DNA from: Effrenium voratum
Taxonomy: Eukaryota > Sar > Dinophyceae > Suessiales > Symbiodiniaceae
DNA: 64,000 nucleotides
Direction: 5' to 3'
Assembly (NCBI GenBank): GCA_963377175.1
Contig: CAUJNA010001213.1
Coordinates: 923,001 to 987,000 of the forward strand
Below, one piece after another: positions 14,001 to 26,000 of this stretch. Position numbers and translations under genes: made by a program. The notes under the pieces were generated by a model. It saw nothing but the letters and a program-made list of their open reading frames with translations. It was not told the origin of the DNA and did not search any database. The first letter of the stretch is position 1, and every line of letters starts with the position of its first letter.

Positions 14001-17000
14001 CCACTCAGGAAGTGAGTTTTGCGTTTCCTCGAAACACACCCCGAAAGGGCCACACCAAACCGTGAGAGGCCGTGGAAGCCGTGGACGGACGCTCGGATGT
14101 GGCCAGCTGCAAGACGCCCGAGGCGCAAACACCCGCCGTGTTGCTGCTTTTTGTTTGAGGGGGGGAGTCCCTGGGTGAAATGTGGGGAATCAGACCACAT
14201 GTGGAGGGGCCCCCACCCCCCCAGTATAAATCAAGTTCATGGACTTCGGTCACTTTTCGGTTTGGAGCATTTGAGTGGCAAACAATCAGTTTGAACTTTT
14301 TCCGGTCCGGAAGTGAGGCACCAATCGCAACAGGGCGAGAGAGAAGGGCGGGTTCTTCGATCTTGACTTGCCCCAAATCTGGGGTCGCCCAGACACTGTT
14401 ATTTCTCGTCGGGTAAATCAGGAACAGAATCCGAACTATATGGGTATGGGTCAAAATTAAACGACCAGGGGACCGCAGGTTTTAGTCCTTGGTTCCAATT
14501 CCCAGGGCTCCACTTGGGGTACCAATTCTTGACCCACGGCCATATTTCTCAATTTCTCCGGGCCTTTCGCAGAGATGCCAGGCATCCTATGAGGCTTTTG
14601 GTTGTCTGGGTGTAGTGCCTGGTAGCCCACGAGCCATTTTCCGACTTTCCGCGGGGGATCTGAAGCTGCGGATTGTTTGTTTTTGGTTCGAGGCCGTCAT
14701 GCAGACCTTTGCCGGCTGGAAGAAGTCCGCGGGCGACTGGCGGGAGACGGCCGGCACAGCGCCTCGAATTGAGGGATGCGAGGGTTGACGGGGTCACCTG
14801 AAACGTCCCTTCAAAAATTCTGATGGGTTTGGGTGGGTTCCAAAACAATGGCGACTTTTGGAGATCTCACACAGGGAAATGGAGGGACTTTTGTAGAAGA
14901 GTGGTATTTTTCAGCCGAACTTGGGCCCAAGGTTTTCTGGACGTGGAGCTGCCGCAGTTCCGCTCGGGAACTGTCAGCGTCACCAATCACCCGGCCTCAG
15001 TTGCCCAAAGCGAATCGACCTTTGGACCTTTCGGCTTTCTATTTGTGGGATCCCATGTTGGCGTCATGGCAACCCAACAGGTGATCACCATTCATTTCCA
15101 GGTCTCATCCATCCGCAAGCGAGCAACAGGTTCAACGGGAGCGAGCCGCTTTGGGCATCCCACGGGCTTTGGGTGGCTGCTTGAAGCGAAGGCGAAAGGA
15201 ACCCGATTTTGTTTACTTCCCCAGAATGAGTTCCCCCCTTTTTTTTGGGGGGGGCGGCTTTTTTGGGGGTTCCCTTTGTTTTCCACTCACCAGGCAACAA
15301 AAAACAGATCTTGTTTCGCTGTGGTCCGATTTTTCCAGCCTAGTTTAGGAGAGGATTGTTAGGTGGACTCGAGTCCGAAGCCCCGAAGCCCGAGCTGGCC
15401 ACTTCAGACTTGTCAAGATCATCATGATAGGAGTGAACAGAAAGAATCTAAATGAAACCAGACACCTGATTTGAACAGTTTCATAGAAATAAAAAGATGA
15501 GGTTTCATATGGAATCTGAAAGAATCTACAAGTGTTACTCCGCTTCCCAAACCGCGGGAGTGATGTACAGCCTGCTCCGGCGTTGAAAAGAAAGCCCCAC
15601 TTCTGCTTTTGAGACAATAAAAATCTATTCAGTAACCCTGAATGGGTGGTTATTTGTGGTTTGGGGATGTGAACCCCCTGGTCCTTCTAGTAGCGGGTAG
15701 ATGGGGAAGCACACCCTAACCCCCAAGCCGATCTATACTTTGGGAATTGCCGTTGGGGTTTCACGCTGAAAGTCTCAAGTCCATCCATTTTTGGAAGGGA
15801 GCCTTTTGGGGGCTGGTGGAAAGAGAAGCCATCCGATTCTCATATCCCTCCCCCCCTGCAATGATTTAACGAATTTCCCGCACCGCATTTGTTGGGGTCC
15901 GCCCAATTTTGGCACATGAACGTTAGTCGACTTGCCACCAATTTTCTAGCTGAAGTCTCCAAATGTGTGCTAGCCGTACCTGCCGTGCATGCTAACTGGT
16001 GCTTACTCACTTGCCCTTCCTTGATTGCAAATGGGGTGAACAAAGCGTCCTCAATGGGGTGAACAAAGCGTTTAGAACCTAATAAAGGTGCCCCCGGATT
16101 TTGGTTTTCCTTTGGTCTGAGGTTTGGGAAGAACATCATTTTCCGTTTAAGGCACCGGGCTCCCTGTCAGGTTCCATGTTAGTGTGTGTGGGCGGTTATT
16201 TTCCCGCTTTCTGGGAGTTTATCACTGGACATGTCTTTAAGAGTACCTCTACACCCTTTGTTTTCCATTTTTTGTGCTTCTCCTCTCAAAGAGATTGATT
16301 CTCCATTCTTTTCAACCATCGTTCTCTCCAAACACCGGCCGTTCTCCCTGGGTTTCCGGAAGAAAGAAGGATTCCTGGAAAGAATGGGGAAGGTACCTCT
16401 ACCTGGAGTCTCCATGAGCCTTAAAAAGATGGGTCAATGACCCCATTATTTCGAGTCCCCATGTTTTAAGGGTCAGAAGACTCCAGTTACCTGGACCCTC
16501 AAACTGTCCATAAAAATTGGATATCACCCCATAATTTTAGGGTAAACCCCACTTTTCAGGAAATCTTGAAAGTTCAGAAACCCGGACATACCGGGAAAAC
16601 CCCTCTTTTGGAATTTTGAGACTCCAGGTGGATTTTGTTTCTTTGGAAAACCCCGCCCTCCGTTTCGAGGCTCTGGGCGGCTCCGGCGCCCCCGCCGCCG
16701 CGGGCGACGCGGCGGCGCTGCGGGCGGCGCGCCTGGCGGCCCTGGAGAAGGCGGAATTGCGGACCCCTTTCATGCAGATCCTCTGCCTGCTTTGTTCAGT
16801 ACGGCATGTGACGACGGTCATGTTTTTTATTTTGATTTTTGTCTGTCACCTATCTTTGAATCTCCACAATTGACCTGAAATGACAACTTTTAGTGTATGG
16901 TGTGCCTTTTCCACTGTGGCATAAATAAGACCCCCCCCCCCTGGTAGTGTAGAAACTCTTTTCAAGGGAGGCGGTTCATTTCAGCGGAAAAGGCAAAGCT

Positions 17001-20000
17001 GAATTTGGTTTCCCCTTTTTAGGATCCCATTTTTAATAAAGGTTCCAAAGGGTGAAGCTTTTACTTCTAGGCCCTTTAATCAGGGCTCCTTAAGAGATAC
17101 GTTTTGTAACCATTTGAAACATGTTGTGTTTGCCATAAAAAATATAGGGAAACTATCATTTACAAGGAAACGTTCAGGTGTATAATGCAAGGATCCCTGT
17201 TACTACCTGCTCCAACCTCCCCCCCTCTCGACCCTGTCTAGGTCAGCTAGGTGCCAACTTTTAGCCGTTCCTTTTTGGGGGAGGGGAACCCTACTAAAAT
17301 AGACTACAGAACTAGCCTCTCTACTGGAGGACCTAGTTGTAAAGGGTGGTGAAATCCCTAGCCCCCTTTTTCTCAGGGACAATCGACCTTCCACCCTGAA
17401 AAAGCGAGGGCCTTTGCCCGATTTGCCGTTTGCAACCCAGAGCAAAATCAAGAAGGACCCCTGTTGTTGCAGGGCGTTGGAAGACAAAGGTGTTGTGATT
17501 GGCTGCTACCTGCCTGTGGGTTGAGGAGCAGTTGGCCTTTTGACAACCTAAGGGTGAGATCCAAGTGCAGACGCTGAGAGGCGAGTACTTGGCGCCTTTG
17601 GTATTGGGTTTCCAAACGCCATGATCAGCAGATACCAAACACGAGGCAGCCATCCCATGCCGCAGGCTGGAAGATGAGGCTTGAGAAGCAGGACACTGCA
17701 GAGGTTGCGTGAAGTTCAGCAGCATCCTTTGGACACCTTTTTCCGCGCTTGTGGGTTGGTTGTTTGTGGGGGCCTGGTCTGGCCAAGCATATCCTGTTTG
17801 GTGGACTCAGAAATGAGTCAAGCCCAAAAAGAGTTTTGGTTCTTCGACCTGAACCACTGGGCAACTGAAGTTCGAACGGTTCAAATACCCCTGGAAAGAT
17901 AACGTCGTGGCGCACCTGCAAGAAACAAATCCTGGCTACTTGTGGTGACAGTCCTACTAGACATATCCACCCTCCCCACCATGATACCTGGCAGGGGCCA
18001 TCAAGGCGAAGAGTTAAGTTGGCTTTCAGGGGGCTTTCATGCGAGGTGTGGCCACACCCGCAGATAGTGCTTTCCCGCCATTGTGCAGCGTTGGACCTTT
18101 CTCTGGCTGCTGCGGTGTCCTGCGAATGTTATCTTTGCTCCTGGCACGGACGAGCACGCGTCATGCGCTCCTGGCTTTGGGGCCATCCGTTTCAGCTACC
18201 GCACAAAGGAGAGCGTGGATGGAAATCCATCTCCCGCCAGGGTGAATGTGGACCGAACATGTTGCCGCCCAGCGCTTGTTGAGTGCTGTTGTTTTTTTAA
18301 GAGCAGTATCTGTCTAGTCAGTTTCTTTCAGGGACTCGTAACTTTAACTGCTAATTGGTGGTTTGGGGATTTGAACCCTGGTTCTTGTAGATGGTAAAAG
18401 GAAAACAGCCACTAAACTCCACGCCATCAAACCAAGTCACAAGTTGGAGGGAAGCTGAATATACAAAAATAACAATAATGCTAATAATTATGATAATGAT
18501 AGCAATGCGAATAGGACTGCTAATGTTAATGATGATACTTAATAATAATACTAAGAATAATACTCAATAGCAATATTATGATTAAACATAAGAATGGTAG
18601 CAATACTACTAGTGCACACACTAGTAAGCGGCAATTATAACATGTGATAACAATAAGAATCATATTGTATATATATATATATATGTATCTGTATCCATAT
18701 ATATATATATACACATGTCTAGACATATACATATTTATTATATATATTATATATATATATATATGTGTATGTGTTGCCTTCACGGATCTTCAAGGGCCAG
18801 AGGCCGTGAAAGTCCGTGTTCACCCCTTGGATTCCTTCGCCCTCGGCGCTTGGCACCGGCCTGGAGTCGTTGGCCGGCCACCTCCGGCTGTCAGTACAGC
18901 GGCAAGCCGAGAAGGCAAAGAAAAGGTGCACCTCGCAAGCGCGAAGTGGACGGGGTTGTTGTCTATACTTCCCCTTTTCCTTTGTGCATTTTGCCAAGGG
19001 ATGTCAGGACTTCAACTTTTTGCCAACCAATGGGTTTTCCAATTAAACCACTAAATGTTTAACTTTAAGCAGGGGAGCAGAAAGCAACCGAGTTTTGGTG
19101 GGTTTCAGCACCACTCGCAAGTTCAAATTGCACAGGGTTGTTGCCTATGTATTTCAATTTCCCCCTTTTGGTGAGTTAAACCACCCTGTTGGGGACGTTA
19201 CCTCGGTTAAAGAGGAATCTGGGCACTGCCTTCAAGCTTCCAAGAGCAAGCCACCGCAAGCCAACTGCTACTCGTATTGTTCTGCCGCCTTTGGTTCTGT
19301 GAAGCCTTTTTCAACGTTTTAAGACTTGTTGACCTTTCAACCGAATAGAAGAGTTGGTGACTAGCCGGAACATGTGGCTTGGCTGTCCGCTTTTCAAGGG
19401 GCTCCCTTTCAAACAGCTGCTTGGAGCTTCTCCCACGCCCTCACGGAACGCGCAAAGGTCTATGCTCCTGGCATTCGTGCAGCCACTCGGACTTGGACAT
19501 CGCTCAGCTATCCAGCCTGCGGTGGACTTGAACTTCCCTGCACGAAAACCCGTCTTGGACTTCCCTGAGGGTCTTGCGCAAGGTTCAACATGCTCAACCA
19601 ACCCATCGAAAACCCCGGTTGTTTTGTTGCGTCAGCTGGCTAAGAACACCTGCGGGGCGGTTGGATGCGGTTGGATTTCTCCTGTTGGCTGGGAGGAAAG
19701 GAGTCCGGCATGATGCTGACACACAGAGGCCGTGTGACGGTGAACTGTCTGGAGAACTCACCAGTCCTTTGCTTGGGGGTCGCCAGCTTCAGGTCCTGGA
19801 TGTGTTTAATTATATTCGTTGTTGTTTGCAAAATGGTGTTTGTTCATTGTCAGGCTGTATTTAGAGGGTGCTCATCTGAATTATTTGCACCTATCCTCGT
19901 CTATCCGTGCCATCCGCAAGGAGCTTGTTGGTTCAACCTCATGTTTTTGGAAAGGGCCACCCATTAAGCCATGCCAAGCCCTCCTTGTTCTTGACTCGCT

Positions 20001-23000
20001 TGGCCTGTTTAGGTCTTCTTAACTTGGGTGTTTGTCTTTTTGGGAGGGTCCCCTTTTTGTTGGGCTGTTGTAAAGGGACACCAAAGGGAAGGCCACTTGC
20101 CCCACAGCCGAGGTGTCGAAGGGATGCGTCGGTCACGACTTCGGCATTGCGTGCGCACCTAGTGCGGCGGCACAGGAAGCACCGTGGGCCGGGGTCATAT
20201 GCGTTTCTTATTGTTTCTCGCGATCGTTCATGCCCAGGATGATTTCTGTTTGGAAATCGGCTCAACGCGCAGGGGATCTTGGTGGTTTCCCGGAGGTACA
20301 ATGAGGGACAATGGGGCTGGCCTCTTTGAGACGGTGCCAAAAGAACACCGGGCTTTGGGAAGGGGGGAAGGCTCAGTCCAGGTGGAGAATGTCAGAACCC
20401 TTGGCTACAGCCAAGGCAACCTTGCGTTTCTTCTGTGCCCAGTGACTTGCAACAGTAAGCGTTTGGAAGATGACTCGGGAGTGGTGTGCGATCCAGACTG
20501 CTTCCAAGGGGCCATCATTCAGGATTTGTGCTAAGTCAGTTTTTGGTGTGGCAAACTCATGTCAAGGCAGCGGCAAATCTTGAACGACACCGCACACTGC
20601 ATTACCCTTTGTAATTGGTTGGGCAATAGGCGGGCTACCCTGAAAAGAACCAGGCTGGGGGCGGGACCAGAACTGCAACCTGGATGCATTTTTTATATTT
20701 TCTGCAGAGGCCACAGGGGGATGACTGCCTGCTCGGTCCACATGGATCCAAAGTTGACACGCACTGCGAAGTGTTTTACCACAGTGCCGCGTGCCGAATA
20801 AATATATCTTCATTTGGGGTGGTTTAAGTATCACCTTTGTATGGCTTTGGTGTGACCTGGTCTTTGACCAGATGGCCCGGAGGGACTTTTTGGAAACAAA
20901 TGCATCCAGGTCCCCCAGTAGTGCCCTTCTCTCCCCTTTTTTGGGGGAGGGTTTCCCTACTAAAATGGACCACAGAAAAAAGACACGATACCCTTATTCT
21001 AACCTCTCTTCCGGAGTCCAGCACTCCAGGTCGATCACGACCTTTTGCTCGGAGCACCCCTTTGGGCCAATCTTTGGTGCATTTTGCTTGGATGTTAGGA
21101 CTTTATAACTTTTTTTCCAGCTCATGGGCGTTCCATTAAACCACTAAAAAGTTAAACTTTTAGCAAGGGAGCAGAAAGCAACCGAGGATGAACAAATCCC
21201 TTTCCCACGCTCAGGCGGCAATGTTGCCGGTGGGGAGCCCCAGCTTCGCGATTTTGGTCCGACCGGCTGAAGAGCCGGCTCCACTTGGGCTACTCCAGGC
21301 CTCCATTGCCCTAAATGGCGCATACAGCTCATTTAAAGCCATGTGACACCGCGGCTAGGTTCCACATTATATTTTATGTTGCTGCAACAGGTTTTTTATG
21401 ACATGTGCGTAGCACTCGTCACATGGCGGGATCAAACTGGGTCCCAACACTCGTTTGCCATGGACACCGGTCTCAACAATTCCGCCTGAAACACACGCCG
21501 AAACAACCCAAAGGCAAGCCGACAGGGTGCAGCGGAATAATCCCCTGGTTCATCACTTTTGGAGGGCAGCACCCCCTATCAACTCAGTTGTTCGGTGGCA
21601 CCCTTTTTGGCTGGATTTATGAATCCAGGGCCAAGATGAAAGTTCTGTCGCAGACTCGCAGCTTCACACTCACAAACCATGGCGCCCAATGAGGCGTACA
21701 TGGTGCCGCAGCAGGTCCATACGGTTGAGGCGGGCAGAAACCGGGGGTCTCTTGGTTGCCCAGGGGATTTTCTTTTTAATCCTTGGGTGGTGTGCGACAA
21801 CATGAGTTGTTTCGAGGGCTGATGTTAGGGGAAAATTCAAAGGATACTACCCCCTCCTTGCCACACAGGGAACCATGCCAAGGGATCCCTTGAAGCGTTG
21901 GGTCAGAGGGAATGTGTGTTTTCAACAAGCCGTTTGGGGTTCCAGAACCGTACAGTCAAGTTCTACGTTTGGCGGGGGGGCACCAATTCCCAACACAAAT
22001 GTTCTTTACGTGGGACCCCACACCACCGTCGGTAAGAGGTAGTTGGCACCTGGACATGCAATTGCCCACTCATCTCGTGAATCTAGTGCGTGCCAACCGT
22101 GCCTAGTGGATATGCAAACAGATTCTTAGTCACACCACTGACCAGTAGGGCATGGAGTCGCTCCTCGCGCGTCGCGAGGCCATGCCGCTCACAGCCAGCG
22201 GCAAGGTGGACCGCCAGAGCCTGCCGCTGGGCGATCTTTGGACTTCGACGTTTTTGCGGGAAATGATGTTTTTTTTTTTTTTATTAACAGTGATGAACCC
22301 CGACTAAAACCAACCACACACCCTATGAAGAAGCTGGGGTTGATTTACAGAGGGTCAACATTAGGGGGGATGTCCATATGGCTGTGGTTTTGATGCCATT
22401 TTTGTTGGTAGGTGAATTCACCACCCATTTTATTTTTTGTTGGGGTTCATCACATGTGGATGAACCCGCCCCCTTAGCATGGGTGCGTTTCCTTTTGGAG
22501 GGTACCCCTTTCGGGGTTGGTTTAAAGGGAAAACCAAACAAAAACACGATTTTTCAAGGACCCCTGGAAAAAGACCCGCCCACATCCAGGTTGGCAGCCG
22601 CTACCTCCGCTCCCGAGATTCCTCGAGGCGAGGGCGCTGAACACTTGACTCGGGTCTCGGGTCGCCTGGCGCTTTGCAGTTTGTGGCTCCTGTTCTCAGT
22701 TGTTCAGTGGCACCCTTTTTCCCTTTTTTTGCCTGCCCCACTCAAAATGGTCTTCCCCCAAAAAGGGTTGCCCTTTTTTCCCGGGTCGCTGAACAATTGA
22801 GTGTTTATTTGGGGTGCAATCTTCCTCCGTTGTGGGGTCTCCCTTTGAAAGCTGCCAAAAAGTGCCCTTTTTACCATCCATCGCAGCTTGGGGGTTTGAA
22901 TTTATTTTTTCTCGGAAAGTTCCCAAGTTCTGTTTGAGACAGACCCCCAACATCTTGGCCTTTTGAATATACCTAGGTTGCACCGCTGTCCTGATGTTCG

Positions 23001-26000
23001 AAAGAGTTCTTTGTGTAGTCAGGATGCTGTTTACGCCAGGAGGGCAATGGAGCAGTCGCGGGTCGTCTTTTGCACCTCTTTGACAAATGGGAAATTACCA
23101 AAGAAACCCACCTAGAAGAGGCGCTTTCTGCGCCAGGAGATCCCTCCATTTAAACGGGTCCTTCCTTCTGGCAAGACAATGGAGAAGAACATTCTCCCAC
23201 CCTCCATTTAAACGGGTCCTTCCTTCTGGCAAGACAATGGAGAAGAACATTCTCCCATTTAAACACACACACACACAAAATAAAGGGCTCCTCAGCCACA
23301 TGTTCAACATTTACATGGTTCCCACGTAGACCATTGTAATTCCATGTGTTGAGTATGACTCACTTATTATCCTACAGGTGGGCTCAGAACCGGCACATGG
23401 ATTCCCCCCATGGCCCGGGGGAAAATCGGCCGATTGAATGGGCCCCTTGGCGCAGGGAAGCGCCGCTTACAGCTGCGCCAAGCGGTGGCCGGTGCAGTGA
23501 AAGCGAGGGCCCCGGATCGGAGGTGGCACTCATGCGTGCGGATTTGGGGGGCTCAGTGGTTCAAAGCGAATGGACCTGAAATGGCTCTGGGTCAAAACCA
23601 ATCCCATTTTGGTTGGTAGGTGAATTCGCCACCCGTTTTAGTCCATTTTAGTGGGGATTGGGATGTTCACTGGGGGTACGGGATTTCGACCCATGGCCAA
23701 ATGACCTTCTGGTTTTCCCATTTTGGGATCGGGCCCTTTGGGCAGCTGACGGGGGGGGGGGGGGACCTCAACCCTCCCCGAAAATCTCAAGAAATACCTT
23801 GCCAATTGGGCACTCCTTCAACGGCGGATTCCAGAAGACACAGGGCTTGCAATTTTGCATTGAACTCCAACGGAGGTTCTCCAAATTGGGGTGGCTGGAA
23901 AAGCGTCCCTATACAGAGGGAAAACAGGAACCCGGCATCCCTTTCAAGGAAGCCCGTTGGTTTTCAGCCTTGCGCAGGGTGCCGCATCCTAGCGCGCAAC
24001 AACCCAAGGATTTGGACCGGATTTGGATCGTGGCTTGGCCCAAAGGTCTTCTTTAAGGGACCCTGTTGTGGGGGCCGGGCCATTTGGCCAAGGACATCGG
24101 TGTAATTAGGTCTGGCCATGGAAACTCCAAAAGTCAAACAGGGTTGTGGGAAATGGCGTTAAGGTCCATTCTCTGCGACTCATGCCACGAAACTCCGCTT
24201 CAAAGCGAAGAAATCGTCGGGGGCATGGCCCACCGTGGCATCACAGAAGGGGCATGTTATCACAGTCTGCCAAGCCCAAAGAGGCGAAGCTAAGCGCGTG
24301 CTTGCAACTGGGGAGCACATGGGCGACGCAAAAAATACGATTGAAAGGAAAGCAATGCATGCGTATGCATGTCAAGCAATGCGAACCCCATAAAATCCAA
24401 TGCTGGGACTTCACGCGCACATTCCCTGCAAGACTTGGCTGCAATAGAGGTTTGTTGTCCCGCGCCAAAACGCCAAAGGAACTAGAGTATTCTGGGGTGC
24501 AGACATAGCTGCAAATTCATTGCTTTTCAGCTCCTTCCATCATGAATTGGCTTTTAGACTGGACCCTTGGGTACAACTGAGTACAACTGTGCATGTGCAA
24601 ACCTGAATGTGGCGTTGCTGGCTTTGCAACCATAACAGTTTGTCTCAAAATCGGGGAACTCCGAGCTACCTGGAATTCTACGGGACATCCACCTGTTTTT
24701 GCCGTGCATTTGGCACTCCAATTTTCCGGTCGGGAAAAAATGAGCAAAAAACATGAGAAGACAACAGCGGCGCCCGCAGGCCCTGGGCGCGGAGGTGGAC
24801 TGGTCCGCCTCTTTGGGCTCGCTGGGGGCGTGGGCCTCGAAGAGTTCAGACTCTGACAGATAGCTTCCGTCGGTTCAGATGTCGGCTGTGGTGGTTATCT
24901 TTGCTGCATTTTGCCAAGGGCTGTTAGGACTTTGACATTTTTTGCCAACTAATGAATGGGTTTTCCGTACCAAACCACTAAAAGTTAGTCACTTTTAGCA
25001 GGGCTTCGCAGAGTTCGCAACCGGGTTGATCACCCTGGGATGTGGTTTTTCTGATCGACCCCAAGGCTTCAAGGGCACCAGGGCACGGCACGGGCGGGAG
25101 CCTATAGAATCGCAGGTCTTTCAGGACAGGGTTGCGGTGGATCACTCGGGGTTGACCCAACTTCTGTGATACCAGGGGAAATCCCACGGTTTTTATGTGG
25201 CGGTGGTCCCTGGGAGGCCCTTTTTGTTGTATCACAGAAGTGATCATGTCCCACAGCCCGGATTCAGACGTTACACTCCCTCAGGCTGACAGCCGGAAGC
25301 TCCCAGAAGGCCTTTTCAAATGGAACCAAGGCTCCTAGCTTCCATGCTTGCCTGGGGGAGGATACTGATTGTCCCGTGGCATTTTGGGGATATCTCACTG
25401 GACATGTTGGGGGACTTAAGCAATTGGAAGACTCGGTAACTGTTTCCAGTGATCATTTCCCGTTGTTATACTATACCTCGCTGCCCAAAGTGAATCGACC
25501 GTTTGATCTTTTCGTTTCTCCTTTGCGGCAGCCGCTTTTAGTTGTCATAACTCTCCGATAGACCTAACGTCAGTGGTTGTCTTTTTCCGAGACTGAAAAA
25601 AACACATCCCTAGGTAAAGAATACCTGGTAATCAAATGCAACCCTGGCTGATTCTCAACCAGAATTTCTACAAGAACTTGGATTCCCAAATGCTCACCAA
25701 ACACATCGGTTTTCTGTTGAATTGCCCTTTCAGGCTTGCGTTGGACACCCGCATGGACCAACCCGAACTACAAGTCAAGTTTACGGTTTGGGAACCAATT
25801 GTGGACATGGGTTTCCTTAGCAGTGCTAAACAACTCAGTTTATCGACCTTTTGACCTTTTGGTTTTCCCATGTTGGTGCAAATTCAGTCATGGCCACAAA
25901 ACGTTAACCTTGAAAATCTGGGACCTTTGGGCAACTGAGAAAATAATCAGGGATCAATTGTTGGCGTCCCATGTTCCGCCGTGGATTGGGCTGTCTTTCT

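Noticed and set aside
23142..23259. CRISPR-like array
   Set aside because: Just two adjacent copies without spacers, in a eukaryotic context: a tandem duplication.
23440..23560. GC-rich stretch KRRLQLRQAVAGAVKARAPD as an extra NRPS exon
   Set aside because: The exons on either side (22590-22668 and 24780-24827) join directly in phase and in family order, leaving no room for it.
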